Positions 1 through 7,642 of a stretch of DNA of 64,000 nucleotides are shown here, one piece after another. The first letter of the stretch is position 1, and the number at the start of each line of letters is the position of its first letter. The stretch is from Streptomyces fumigatiscleroticus (GTDB lineage Bacteria; Actinomycetota; Actinomycetes; Streptomycetales; Streptomycetaceae). Location of the stretch: positions 124,001 through 188,000 of the forward strand of contig NZ_BMQF01000005.1 in NCBI RefSeq assembly GCF_014647975.1, given 5' to 3'. The notes beneath the pieces were generated by a model. That model had not been told where the DNA came from. It did no database searches and was given only the letters and a program-made list of their open reading frames with translations. A program made the position numbers and the translations under genes.

Positions 1-295
1 GCTGGGCGCAGCCGTCGGGGGCGTAGACGGGCACGGGCGCGTGCGGGGTGAGCCCGCCGTAGGCGAACGCGTAGACGGCGGCGAGGAGATCGGCGCTGTG
101 GTCCGCGTGCAGGTGCGAGATCCAGATCGCGCTCAGCCGCGCCGGGTCGGTGTGCCGCTGCAACTCCGCGAACGTGCCGGGACCGGCGTCCACCCACACC
201 TCGGCACCGCCGCCGCGCAGCAGGTAACCGGAGCAGGGCCGGCCGGGACCCGGGTGCGGGGAGGCGGTGCCGAGGACGGTGAGGCTCAGGGACAT
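1..295 (-). CDS. MBL-fold metallo-hydrolase (3' end outside window)
   Basis: The N-terminal 98 residues are visible; the gene runs off the left edge. They begin MSLSLTVLGTASPHPGPGRP and contain the metal-binding motif HLHADH at about residues 63-68, the hallmark of the metallo-beta-lactamase fold. The glycine-rich stretch after the first strand and the VDAGPGT segment resemble RNase Z/ElaC-type hydrolases and their unassigned relatives. Two metal ions are expected to be bound by His/Asp side chains; the substrate cannot be told. The ATG at 295-293 is the only sensible start. Upstream on its own strand lies 600 bp of GC-rich repeats, so it is probably transcribed alone. Confidence 0.85.
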   Translation of the reverse strand, partial: MSLSLTVLGTASPHPGPGRPCSGYLLRGGGAEVWVDAGPGTFAELQRHTDPARLSAIWISHLHADHSADLLAAVYAFAYGGLTPHAPVPVYAPDGCAQ

Positions 296-453
296 GCCCG
301 GAGCGTACGCGGCCCGGGATCCGGCCCGCACGAAGATCCCGGGGCCGCCGCAGCCCCGGGACGCCTTCAGGACATACGGGCGCGTCCCGGCGCGGAGGTC
401 GCCTTGTCCGGCGCGTGGGTGATGTCTCGCCGGGTGCGGGGGGTGCCGCTTCG

Positions 454-648
454 CCCGGCGCGGGGAGAACAGCCGGCCCGGTCCCGGGATGGGGCCTGCC
501 CCGTGCCGGGGGGCACCCCGCCCGACGCGGGACCAGCGCCTGGCCCGGCGCGGGGAGGGTGCCCCGCCCGGTCCCGGGACGGGGCCTGCCCCGCGCAGGG
601 ACGGCACCCCGCCCGACGCGGGACCAACGCCTGGCCCGGCGCGGGTCC
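454..648. repeat. about 90-bp imperfect tandem repeat, two copies
   Basis: Two adjacent near-identical segments (about 471-554 and 561-645, offset 90-91 bp) share the core GTCCCGGGAYGGGGCCTGCC and the downstream GACCARCGCCTGGCCCGGCG. They lie in the 597-bp gap between the MBL gene and the 387-aa gene. No credible coding potential: every frame gives low-complexity Pro/Arg/Gly text. Confidence 0.75.
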
Positions 649-666
649 GGGGCGGGCCCCGCCGGC

Positions 667-816
667 TCGAAGCGGGGCGTCACCGGCCCGGAACAGGCCG
701 CCACCGGCCCAAAACGGGGCGACGCCGACCCGGAACAGGCCGCCACCGGCCCAAAACGGGGCGACGCCGACCCAGAACCGGACGTCACCGGCCCGAAGCG
801 GGGCGGCGCCGACCCG
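667..816. repeat. 42-bp tandem repeat built from 21-bp half-units
   Basis: Full 42-bp units lie at 691-732 and 733-774 (one mismatch), with a diverged third at 775-816 and a partial unit before. Each 42-mer is itself two related 21-mers (GAACAGGCCGCCACCGGCCC and AAACGGGGCGACGCCGACCC are the first 20 bases of each half). The period is divisible by three, so long spurious reading frames arise. Confidence 0.85.
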
Positions 817-850
817 GAACGGCGTCGGCGTCGGCGGCGCCTGGGCCCGG

Positions 851-889
851 GCCTGCGCCTGCGCCTGCGTCTGTGTCTGTGTCTGTGTC
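851..889. repeat. hexanucleotide run (GCCTGC/GTCTGT)
   Basis: Six to seven consecutive hexamers grade from GCCTGC to GTCTGT, ending 4 bp before the stop codon of the next gene. A simple-sequence tract, probably slippage-derived. Confidence 0.8.
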
Positions 890-892
890 GGG

Positions 893-2056
893 TCAGAGCG
901 TGGTCAGGGCCTGCCGGATCGTCCTCAGGTCTTCGTCCGAGGCCAGTCCGGCGTGGTACAGGCGCAGTTCCGTCGCGCCCAGCCGGGCGGCCTCCGCCGC
1001 GTCGGCCGCGAGGGTGCGGGGGCTGCCGCCCATCCCGGTGACCACGGTGAAGTTGGCGGCCAGCACCGCCCCCGTACGGCCCTGCCCGGCGAACGGCGCC
1101 AGCAGGCCCGCGCCGCCCGTGCAGGGCACGACCACGCCGTCGGCGACGGACAGGATGTGCGCCGGGTCGACGCCGGCGTTGGCGCCGCAGTGGTAGGAGA
1201 CCGGGTCGGCGTGGAGCAGCACCTGGAAGCCGTCGGGTGCCGCGGCGCGGACCGCGGCGACCGCGTCCTCCTGGAGGGTGCGGGCGGTCTCCTCGCGGTG
1301 GGCGAGGGTGGCGGCGGCGGTGGAGTCGCCGAGCAGTTTCTCGACCCCGGCCCAGCCGTCACCGTACGGTTCCTGACGCCACACCGGCTCCAGCGCGGAG
1401 CGTACGGCGGCGGCCAGTTCACCGGCGTCCAGGCCGTGCCGGCCGTATCCGTCCCGGCAGGAGGGGCAGAAGCACAGCGACATCAAGTACTGCCCGGCCT
1501 CCCCCAGGCCGACCCCGCCCGTCTTGTCGTGGGCGTGCAGGTGCTGGAGTCCGTACCAGCCGAGGGACTCGAGCTCCGTGCCGCGCGCCCCGGGCCGTAC
1601 CGCCGCCTCGGCGGCCAGCTCGACCAGGTACGCGCGGGTGGCGGGCTGGGCGATGCAGGGCGCCCACGGGTAGCGGTCGCCGTAGGCGTTGACGACCGAG
1701 GTGTCCGGGTGTTCGGCGCCCAGGCGGGAGTTGTGCGCGAGCACCACCCAGGTGTGCACGTCGAGGCCCGCCCGCGCCAGGGCGGCGGCGGCCTCGCCGT
1801 AGGCGTCCCCGGGCGCCCAGTCGCCCGCCGCGTACGGGCGCAGCGGCCGTCCCTCCCAGCGGGCGTCCGGCTCGTAGAGGACGGCGGCGTGCTCGGCGGT
1901 GACGACGCGGTGGCGGGGATGGCGCGGGGTGAGGGCGCGGGTGGAGTGGTAGGCGGCGGCGAGCGTCACCTGCCGCACGCCGAGGGCGGCGATCCGGCCC
2001 GGGGCCTCCGGATCCCCGTTGACGTCCCAGGGGTAGACGAATGCCGACGCTTTCAC
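893..2056 (-). CDS. conserved hypothetical protein, possible TIM-barrel glycosidase-like
   Basis: A 387-aa protein I cannot name. It starts at the GTG overlapping the kdgD stop (GTGA at 2056-2053), so the two are translationally coupled. The sequence opens with a beta-strand and FVYPWD, has HTWVVLAHN near residue 100, and a CFCPSC metal- or disulfide-type CxxC near residue 200. The alternation of hydrophobic strands (TWVVLAHN, FQVLLHADP, GVVVPCTGG) with helices fits a TIM barrel of the kind seen in uncharacterised glycoside hydrolases. There is no signal peptide, so it is probably cytoplasmic. Its position behind kdgD suggests a role in uronate or aldarate use, perhaps releasing or processing a sugar acid. 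That role is inference only. Confidence 0.7.
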   Translation of the reverse strand: MKASAFVYPWDVNGDPEAPGRIAALGVRQVTLAAAYHSTRALTPRHPRHRVVTAEHAAVLYEPDARWEGRPLRPYAAGDWAPGDAYGEAAAALARAGLDVHTWVVLAHNSRLGAEHPDTSVVNAYGDRYPWAPCIAQPATRAYLVELAAEAAVRPGARGTELESLGWYGLQHLHAHDKTGGVGLGEAGQYLMSLCFCPSCRDGYGRHGLDAGELAAAVRSALEPVWRQEPYGDGWAGVEKLLGDSTAAATLAHREETARTLQEDAVAAVRAAAPDGFQVLLHADPVSYHCGANAGVDPAHILSVADGVVVPCTGGAGLLAPFAGQGRTGAVLAANFTVVTGMGGSPRTLAADAAEAARLGATELRLYHAGLASDEDLRTIRQALTTL

Positions 2057-2997
2057 AGGCCCTCCTCGTCGAGCAGCGCGTAGCCCCGCTCGATCAGCTG
2101 AGCGAGGTGCTTGACATGATCCTCGCTCGGCTCGTGCAGCGGCGGGCGGACCTCTCCCACGTCCAGACCGCGCAGCCGTACGCCGGCCTTGACCAGGGAG
2201 ACGGCGTAGCCGCGGCCCTGGGCGCGGAGTTCGACGAACGGCCGGTAGAAGCCGTCCAGCAGCCGGCGCACGGTGGTGCCGTCGCCCGCGCCGAGCGCCC
2301 GGTGGAAGGCGACGGCGAGTTCCGGGGCGAAGCAGAAGACGGCGGAGGAGTAGAGGGTGATGCCGATGCCGCGGTAGGCGAGCTGGGTCTGCTCGGCGGT
2401 CGGCAGGCCGTTGAAGTAGAGGAAGTCGCCGGGGACCTCGGTGCGGACGGCGCTCACGATGCGCTGCATCAGGTCCAGGTCGCCCAGCCCGTCCTTGAGG
2501 CCGATGATCCGGTCCGTGCGGGCCAGCTCCACGGCCGTCCCGGGGGTGAACACGGCGTTGTCGCGCTGGTAGACGATCACCGGCAGGGAGGTCGCGGCGG
2601 CCACCTCCCGGTAGTGCCGCAGCAGGCCCTCCTGCCCGGCGACGACCAGATACGGCGGCATGGCGAGCAGTCCGTCGGCGCCGGCCTCCTCGGCGAGGAG
2701 CGCGTAGCGCACCGCGAGCGCGGTGCCGTATCCGGCGCCCGCGACGACCGGTACGCGCCCCTCGGCCGCCTCGACGGCGGCCCGTACGCACGCCTGGAAC
2801 TCCTCGGGCGTCAGCGCGTGGAACTCGCCGGTGCCGCAGCAGGCGAAGACGGCGGCGGCACCGGCCTCGATGCCGCGGCGCACATGCGCGCGGTAGACGT
2901 CGAGGTCGACGGCGCCGTCCTGGCCGTAGGCGGTGACGGGGAAGAACAGCGGCCCGCTCGGGGCGCCGAGTCGAGCGGCGAGGGGGGCTGACGTCAT
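2053..2997 (-). CDS. kdgD: 5-dehydro-4-deoxyglucarate dehydratase (DapA/NAL superfamily)
   Basis: A 314-aa member of the dihydrodipicolinate synthase/N-acetylneuraminate lyase superfamily. Visible are the N-terminal GPLFFPVTAY strand, the carboxylate-binding CGTGEF at residues 54-59, a tyrosine in VYQRD (Tyr143) and the Schiff-base lysine in IIGLKDG (Lys168). The GTGE variant of the usual GTTGE and the FFPVT start are typical of 5-dehydro-4-deoxyglucarate dehydratase. That enzyme dehydrates and decarboxylates 5-keto-4-deoxyglucarate to 2-oxoglutarate semialdehyde. A divergent uronate dehydrogenase 260 bp away supports this over dapA. It overlaps the downstream 387-aa gene by 4 bp. A different superfamily aldolase is possible but less likely. 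Confidence 0.82.
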   Translation of the reverse strand: MTSAPLAARLGAPSGPLFFPVTAYGQDGAVDLDVYRAHVRRGIEAGAAAVFACCGTGEFHALTPEEFQACVRAAVEAAEGRVPVVAGAGYGTALAVRYALLAEEAGADGLLAMPPYLVVAGQEGLLRHYREVAAATSLPVIVYQRDNAVFTPGTAVELARTDRIIGLKDGLGDLDLMQRIVSAVRTEVPGDFLYFNGLPTAEQTQLAYRGIGITLYSSAVFCFAPELAVAFHRALGAGDGTTVRRLLDGFYRPFVELRAQGRGYAVSLVKAGVRLRGLDVGEVRPPLHEPSEDHVKHLAQLIERGYALLDEEGL

Positions 2998-3256
2998 GGG
3001 CTCTCCCTAGCGGTGCGTGGTGCGCGGTGCGCGGTGCACGTGCACGTCTATGATCTATGTCTACATTTCTGAACGCCTCACGCTAGGGGGCGGCATCCGG
3101 GCGGGTCAAGCGGGCAAACCCGCGCTCCGGAACCGTTTTTCGCGCCCCCGTGTTTCTCTTGACGGAGCGGAACAGCCCCCTTAGCGTGTCCACGAATGTG
3201 AATGACGTCCATAGATGCGGCCATCTCCGGTGGCCGTGGACCGAGGAGATCCGAGG
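2998..3256. promoter_or_regulatory. divergent kdgD/udh control region with palindrome
   Basis: Contains a perfect 12-bp palindrome GTGCACGTGCAC at 3034-3045. TCTATGATCTATGTCTAC follows at 3048-3065, and the inverse element CCATAGATG lies at about 3210-3218, close to udh. This is less GC-rich than the surroundings. A shared half-site ATCTATG/CATAGAT near both starts suggests one regulator acts on both genes. No regulator is assigned. Confidence 0.4.
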
Positions 3257-4066
3257 ATGCCCGCTCCCCGCACCGTTCTGCTCACCGGCGCCGCCGGCGG
3301 CCTCGGCACCCTGATGCGGAACCTGCTTCCCGCCTTCGGCTACGAACTGCGTCTGCTCGACATGCGCCCCATCGAGGGCGAGCCGGACGCGATCATCGCG
3401 GACCTCGCCGACCAGGACGCCGTGCGCGAGGCGGTCCGGGGCGTCGACGCGATCATCCACCTTGCGGGCATCTCCCTGGAAGCCCCCTTCGAGAAGATCC
3501 TCCGCTCCAACATCGAGGGCACCTACCACGTCTACGAGGCCGCCCGCCAGGAGGGCGTCAAGCGCATCGTCTTCGCCTCCTCCAATCACGCCGTCGGCTA
3601 CACCCCGCGCCCCCAGGGCGACGACCCGCTGATCCCGATCGACACCCCTCGCCGCCCGGACACCTTCTACGGTCTGTCCAAGTCCTTCGGCGAGGACCTG
3701 GCGCAGCTGTACTGGGACAAGCACGGAGTGGAGACCGTCTCCGTCCGCATCGGCTCCTGCTTCCCCGAGCCGACCAGCGTGCGCATGCTCTCGGTGTGGA
3801 TGAGCCCCGGCGACGGCGCCCGTCTCTTCCACGCCGCCCTGACCGCCGAGGACGTCGGCCACACCGTCGTCTACGGCTCCTCCGCCAACACCCGGCTGTG
3901 GTGGGACCTCAGCACCGCGCGGGCGCTGGGCTACTGCCCGCAGGACGACTCCGAGCCGTTCGCCGCCAAGCTCATCGCCGAGCAGGGCGAACTCGACCCG
4001 GACAACGAGGCGCACGCCTACCTGGGCGGGCACTTCCCCATCGACCCGCCGATCTGGCCGCACTGA
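3257..4066 (+). CDS. udh: NAD-dependent uronate dehydrogenase (extended SDR)
   Basis: A 269-aa short-chain dehydrogenase. The NAD-binding motif GAAGGLG lies at residues 11-17, an acidic residue ends strand two (LRLLDMR, favouring NAD over NADP), ASSNH provides the catalytic serine region, and YGLSK (Tyr138, Lys142) is the YxxxK pair. Length and the SSNHAVGY segment match uronate dehydrogenases, which oxidise glucuronate or galacturonate to the aldaro-lactone. The start at 3257 is preceded by GAGGAG 8 bp upstream. With kdgD across the shared control region it gives the first and last steps of an oxidative uronate route to 2-oxoglutarate; no aldarate dehydratase is in the window. An epimerase of the same fold is the main alternative. 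Confidence 0.78.
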   Translation: MPAPRTVLLTGAAGGLGTLMRNLLPAFGYELRLLDMRPIEGEPDAIIADLADQDAVREAVRGVDAIIHLAGISLEAPFEKILRSNIEGTYHVYEAARQEGVKRIVFASSNHAVGYTPRPQGDDPLIPIDTPRRPDTFYGLSKSFGEDLAQLYWDKHGVETVSVRIGSCFPEPTSVRMLSVWMSPGDGARLFHAALTAEDVGHTVVYGSSANTRLWWDLSTARALGYCPQDDSEPFAAKLIAEQGELDPDNEAHAYLGGHFPIDPPIWPH

Positions 4067-4108
4067 ATTCCGGCCAACCGCTTCGGACACGGCGGAAAAC
4101 GAACGGCC

Positions 4109-4149
4109 GCGGCGGCGGGCGGGCACCGAACGGGCCCGCCCGCCGCCGC
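4109..4149 (+). terminator. intrinsic hairpin after udh
   Basis: A perfect 15-bp GC stem (4109-4123 with 4135-4149) and an 11-nt loop lie 43 bp past the udh stop, followed by TTTCGGG. There is no long U tract, as is usual in Streptomyces. Confidence 0.7.
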
Positions 4150-4406
4150 TTTCGGGCGTCCGCCCTGCCCGATCCCACGTTCCGGGCCCCTGCCGCGCAG
4201 GTCCGCGACGGTCGTACACCGAGGGGAACGGGCACAAACGGGCAGCATCGGGCCCGCAACAGGCCTGGTCAGTGCCGCACACCCGCTGTAAAACAGTCAC
4301 CCGAGGGCCCCACCGGGCCCGAACGGGCACAACGCGCGTGAGCCGAGGGAGCGTTCCCGAGGCGCACGAGCGGGCGGACGCACGGCAAGGGAGCAGGTGT
4401 TCGGTC
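4150..4406 (+). promoter_or_regulatory. leader of the DeoR-type gene with repeated 12-mer
   Basis: No gene. The 12-mer GAACGGGCACAA occurs exactly at 4226-4237 and 4321-4332, with a related AAACGGGCAG at 4236-4245. Direct repeats upstream of a repressor gene are candidate autoregulatory sites. No convincing -10/-35 pair was found. Confidence 0.35.
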
Positions 4407-5177
4407 ATGAGCGCGAGGACGGCGGAAGAGCGCCAGCGGGAGATCGTGCGGGTGGCACGCGCCACCGGTTCGGTCGACGTCACCGCGCTCGCGGCCCGAC
4501 TCGGCGTGGCCAAGGAGACCGTACGGCGGGATCTGCGCGCCCTGGAGGACCACGGCCTGGTGCGCCGCACGCACGGCGGCGCCTATCCCGTGGAGAGCGC
4601 CGGCTTCGAGACGACGCTCGCCTTCCGCGCCACGAGCCACGTGCCCGAGAAGCGCCGGATCGCTGCCGCCGCGGCCGAGCTGCTCGGGGACGCCGAGACC
4701 GTCTTCGTCGACGAGGGCTTCACCCCGCAGCTCATCGCCGAGGCACTCCCCCGGGACCGGCCGCTGACCGTGGTCACCGCCTCCCTGCCGGTCGCGGGCG
4801 CGCTCGCCGAGGCCGGCAACGTCTCCGTCCTCCTGCTCGGCGGCCGGGTCCGCCCGGGCACCCTGGCGACCGTCGACCACTGGACGACGAAGATGCTGGC
4901 CGGCTTCGTCCTCGACCTGGCCTACATCGGCGCCAACGGCATCTCCCGCGAACACGGCCTGACCACGCCCGACCCGGCGGTCGGCGAGGTCAAGGCGCAG
5001 GCCGTCCGGGCGGCGCGCCGCACGGTGTTCGTGGGCACGCACACCAAGTTCGGGGCGGTCAGCTTCTGCCGGTTCGCCGAGGTCGGCGCGGTGGAGGCGA
5101 TCGTCACGAGCACCCTGCTCCCCACGGCCGAGGCCCACCGGTACGCGCTGCTGGGCCCGCAGGTCATCCGCGTCTGA
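4407..5177 (+). CDS. DeoR/GlpR-family transcriptional regulator
   Basis: A 256-aa regulator of the usual DeoR length. The N-terminal helix-turn-helix is clear (VTALAARLGVAKETVRRDL, about residues 25-43), followed by RRTHGGAY, the signature linker of the family. The C-terminal DeoRC sensor domain has the phosphosugar-type motifs VFVDEG, VVTASL, LLLGGRVRPGT and the Asp-Ala-Tyr-Ile-Gly-Ala-like segment DLAYIGANGI. Such proteins usually repress sugar catabolic operons and are released by a phosphorylated sugar. The gene lies 156 bp upstream of the polyol ABC operon on the same strand, so it is very probably that operon's repressor. The ATG at 4407 is chosen because it places the HTH at the standard distance from the N-terminus. 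Confidence 0.88.
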   Translation: MSARTAEERQREIVRVARATGSVDVTALAARLGVAKETVRRDLRALEDHGLVRRTHGGAYPVESAGFETTLAFRATSHVPEKRRIAAAAAELLGDAETVFVDEGFTPQLIAEALPRDRPLTVVTASLPVAGALAEAGNVSVLLLGGRVRPGTLATVDHWTTKMLAGFVLDLAYIGANGISREHGLTTPDPAVGEVKAQAVRAARRTVFVGTHTKFGAVSFCRFAEVGAVEAIVTSTLLPTAEAHRYALLGPQVIRV

Positions 5178-5236
5178 TCCACCGGTCACACCCCCTGGGA
5201 GTCCGTCCGTCACACCCCGCACGCCCCTTATCTCCG

Positions 5237-5320
5237 CATACGTCCATACGTCCGTACATCCATAACATCCATAACGTCCATCCGTGCAATACGCGCATAC
5301 GTGTATACGTCCACACGTCC
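5237..5320 (+). promoter_or_regulatory. AT-richer tandem ATACGTCC-type repeats before the polyol operon
   Basis: Between the regulator and the ABC operon lies a run of 8-9 bp direct repeats: ATACGTCC at 5238-5245 and 5246-5253, GTACATCC at 5254-5261, ATAACATCC at 5262-5270, ATAACGTCC at 5271-5279. Further degenerate copies follow up to the ribosome binding site AGGAG at 5323-5327. The stretch is strikingly less GC-rich than its neighbours. It is the best operator candidate for the adjacent DeoR-type repressor; it could also be a promoter-spacer minisatellite. Confidence 0.55.
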
Positions 5321-5333
5321 ACAGGAGCGATCC

Positions 5334-6704
5334 ATGCGAACCCAGAGCCGACGGAGGCCGCGAGCCACGCTCGCCATGGCCGCCGCAGGGACGCTGCTCG
5401 CCCCGCTGCTCTCCGGCTGCTGGGTCGGGGCGGGCGGGACCGGGTCCGGCGGCGACTCCATCAATGTCCTGATGGTCAACAACCCGCAGATGGTCGAGTT
5501 GCAGAAGCTCACCGCCGGCCACTTCACCAAGGAGACCGGCATCAAGGTGAACTTCACCGTCCTGCCGGAGAACGACGTCCGCGACAAGATCAGCCAGGAC
5601 TTCGCCAACCAGGCCGGCCAGTACGACGTCGCCACGCTCTCCAACTACGAGATACCGATCTACGCCCGCAACGGCTGGCTGCACGAGATGGACTCCTACG
5701 TCGCCAAGGATCCGGCCTACGACGAGCAGGACGTCCTGAAGCCGATGCGCCAGTCCCTCACCGGCGACGACGGCAAGCTCTACGGCCAGCCCTTCTACGG
5801 CGAGTCGTCCTTCCTGATGTACCGCAAGGACGTCTTCGAGAAGAAGGGCCTGACGATGCCGGAGCACCCCACCTGGACCCAGGTGGCCGAGCTGGCGGCG
5901 AAGGCGGACGGCGCCGAGCCCGGCATGAAGGGCATCTGCCTGCGCGGCCTGCCCGGCTGGGGCGAGGTCATGGCCCCGCTGACGACGGTGGTCAACACCT
6001 TCGGCGGCACCTGGTTCGACCAGAACTGGAAGGCCCGTCTGGACTCCCCCGAGTTCGAGAAGGCGACCAAGTTCTATGTCGACCTGGTCCGCGAGCACGG
6101 CGAGTCAGGCGCCGCCCAGTCCGGCTTCGCCGAGTGCCTGAACAACATGACCCAGGGCAAGGTCGCCATGTGGTACGACGCCACCTCCGCGGCCGGTTCC
6201 CTGGAGGCGGCGGGCTCGCCGGTCAAGGGCAAGGTCGGCTACGTACCCGCCCCCGTGGAGAGGACCGGCTCCTCCGGCTGGCTCTACACCTGGGCCTGGG
6301 GCATGCAGAAGGCGTCCCGCAACGCCGACAAGGCCTGGAAGTTCGTCTCCTGGGCCTCCAGCAAGGAGTACGAGCAGCTGGTCGGCGACGAGATCGGCTG
6401 GTCCAACGTTCCGGCCGGCAAGCGGGCCTCGACCTACGAGAACGCCGACTACCGCGCGGAGGCCGCCGCCTTCCAGGAGATGACCAAGGAGGCCATCGAG
6501 GGGGCCAGGCCGAACGACCCGGGCGTGCAGCCGCGTCCCGCGCCCGGCATCCAGTTCGTCGGCATCCCCGAGTTCACCGACCTCGGCACCAAGGTCTCCC
6601 AGGAGATCAGCGCGGCCATCGCCGGACGCCAGTCCGTCGAGTCGGCCCTGAAGAAGTCCCAGGCGCTCGCCGAGAAGATCTCCGAGGAGTACGAGGGACG
6701 ATGA
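5334..6704 (+). CDS. polyol (sorbitol/mannitol-type) ABC transporter substrate-binding lipoprotein
   Basis: A 456-aa secreted lipoprotein. A twin-Arg-rich n-region, a hydrophobic core and the lipobox LLSGC with the lipidated Cys29 are visible. The start at 5334 has AGGAG 6 bp upstream. The mature part is a family-1 solute-binding fold; the segments INVLMVNNPQM, FTKETGIKVNFTVLPENDVR and YDVATLSNYEIPIYARNGWL resemble sorbitol/mannitol-binding proteins (SmoE/MtlE type) more than disaccharide binders. It delivers substrate to the two permeases that follow. The stop overlaps the first permease start (ATGA, 6701-6704). Exact substrate specificity is inferred from resemblance and from the dehydrogenase at the operon end. 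Confidence 0.87.
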   Translation: MRTQSRRRPRATLAMAAAGTLLAPLLSGCWVGAGGTGSGGDSINVLMVNNPQMVELQKLTAGHFTKETGIKVNFTVLPENDVRDKISQDFANQAGQYDVATLSNYEIPIYARNGWLHEMDSYVAKDPAYDEQDVLKPMRQSLTGDDGKLYGQPFYGESSFLMYRKDVFEKKGLTMPEHPTWTQVAELAAKADGAEPGMKGICLRGLPGWGEVMAPLTTVVNTFGGTWFDQNWKARLDSPEFEKATKFYVDLVREHGESGAAQSGFAECLNNMTQGKVAMWYDATSAAGSLEAAGSPVKGKVGYVPAPVERTGSSGWLYTWAWGMQKASRNADKAWKFVSWASSKEYEQLVGDEIGWSNVPAGKRASTYENADYRAEAAAFQEMTKEAIEGARPNDPGVQPRPAPGIQFVGIPEFTDLGTKVSQEISAAIAGRQSVESALKKSQALAEKISEEYEGR

Positions 6705-7642
6705 CCGCCACGACCACGGCCCCCGTGGCCGCCACCCCCGTCCGGACGGCGAACGGCCGCCCCTCCGCCCGGCTGCGCGCCTGGGCCACCCGGGCCCCGC
6801 TGCTGCCCGCCCTGATCTTCATGATCGCCGTCACCCAGCTGCCCTTCGTGGCCACGCTGGTGATCTCCTTCTTCGACTGGAACGCCCTCTACCCCAAGGC
6901 CCGCCACTTCACGGGCCTCGACAACTACCAGGAGGTGCTGACCGACGCCGACCTGCGCCACTCGGTGTGGACGACCGTGCTGCTGACGGTGGCGGTGGTC
7001 CTGGCCAGCCTGGTGCTGGGCCTGCTCCTGGCCCTGCTGCTGGACCGGAGGTTCCGCGGCCGGGGCGTGGTCCGCACCCTGCTCATCGCCCCGTTCCTGG
7101 TGGTCCCGGTGGCGGCGGCGCTACTGTGGAAGCACGTGCTCTACAACCCCGAGTACGGCCTCTTCAACGGTCTGCTGCACTACGTCGGCGGCCCCCAGCC
7201 GGACTGGATCTCCAACACCCCGCTGCTGGCGGTCGAGGCCTCGCTGGTGTGGCAGTGGACGCCGTTCATGATGCTGATCCTGCTGGCCGGGCTCCAGAGC
7301 CGGGACCAGCAGCAGATCGAGGCCGCCCGGGTGGACGGCGCGAGCGACTGGCAGATCTTCCGCCACCTCACGCTGCCGCATCTGCGCCGCTATCTGGAGC
7401 TGGGCGCCCTGCTCGGCTCGATCTACATCGTGCAGAACTTCGACGCCGTCTTCACCATCACCTCCGGCGGCCTCGGCACCGCCAACCTCCCCTACACCGT
7501 CTACCAGAGCTTCTACCAGGCCCACGAGAACGGCCTCGCCTCGGCCGCGGGCGTCCTGGTCGTCATCGGTTCGATCGTCATCGCGACCTTCGCCCTGCGC
7601 GTGGTGTCGTCCCTGTTCCGCGAGGAGGTGTCCCGGGCATGA
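6701..7642 (+). CDS. ABC transporter permease, MalF-type (CUT1 family)
   Basis: A 313-aa membrane protein with six predicted transmembrane segments (first around residues 33-55, PALIFMIAVTQLPFVATLVI). The cytoplasmic EAA loop EAARVDGASDWQIFRHLTLP, which contacts the ATPase, lies near residue 210. It forms the channel with the next permease. It is coupled by ATGA overlaps on both sides, so the two permeases should be made in equal amounts. The DWNALYP and TGLDNYQEVL segments are typical of the first CUT1 permease. No special regulatory element of its own is visible. Confidence 0.92.
   Translation: MTATTTAPVAATPVRTANGRPSARLRAWATRAPLLPALIFMIAVTQLPFVATLVISFFDWNALYPKARHFTGLDNYQEVLTDADLRHSVWTTVLLTVAVVLASLVLGLLLALLLDRRFRGRGVVRTLLIAPFLVVPVAAALLWKHVLYNPEYGLFNGLLHYVGGPQPDWISNTPLLAVEASLVWQWTPFMMLILLAGLQSRDQQQIEAARVDGASDWQIFRHLTLPHLRRYLELGALLGSIYIVQNFDAVFTITSGGLGTANLPYTVYQSFYQAHENGLASAAGVLVVIGSIVIATFALRVVSSLFREEVSRA

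Noticed and set aside
41..2083. A 680-codon open frame on the plus strand across the repeat array and two minus-strand genes.
   Set aside because: Low-complexity Arg/Gly/Pro translation, antisense to well-supported genes with motifs, and opened by repeats of period divisible by three.
2053..2997. Annotation as dapA (lysine synthesis).
   Set aside because: The CGTGEF motif and FFPVT start, together with a uronate dehydrogenase neighbour, favour kdgD; a clearer dapA-type sequence is at 18330-19242.
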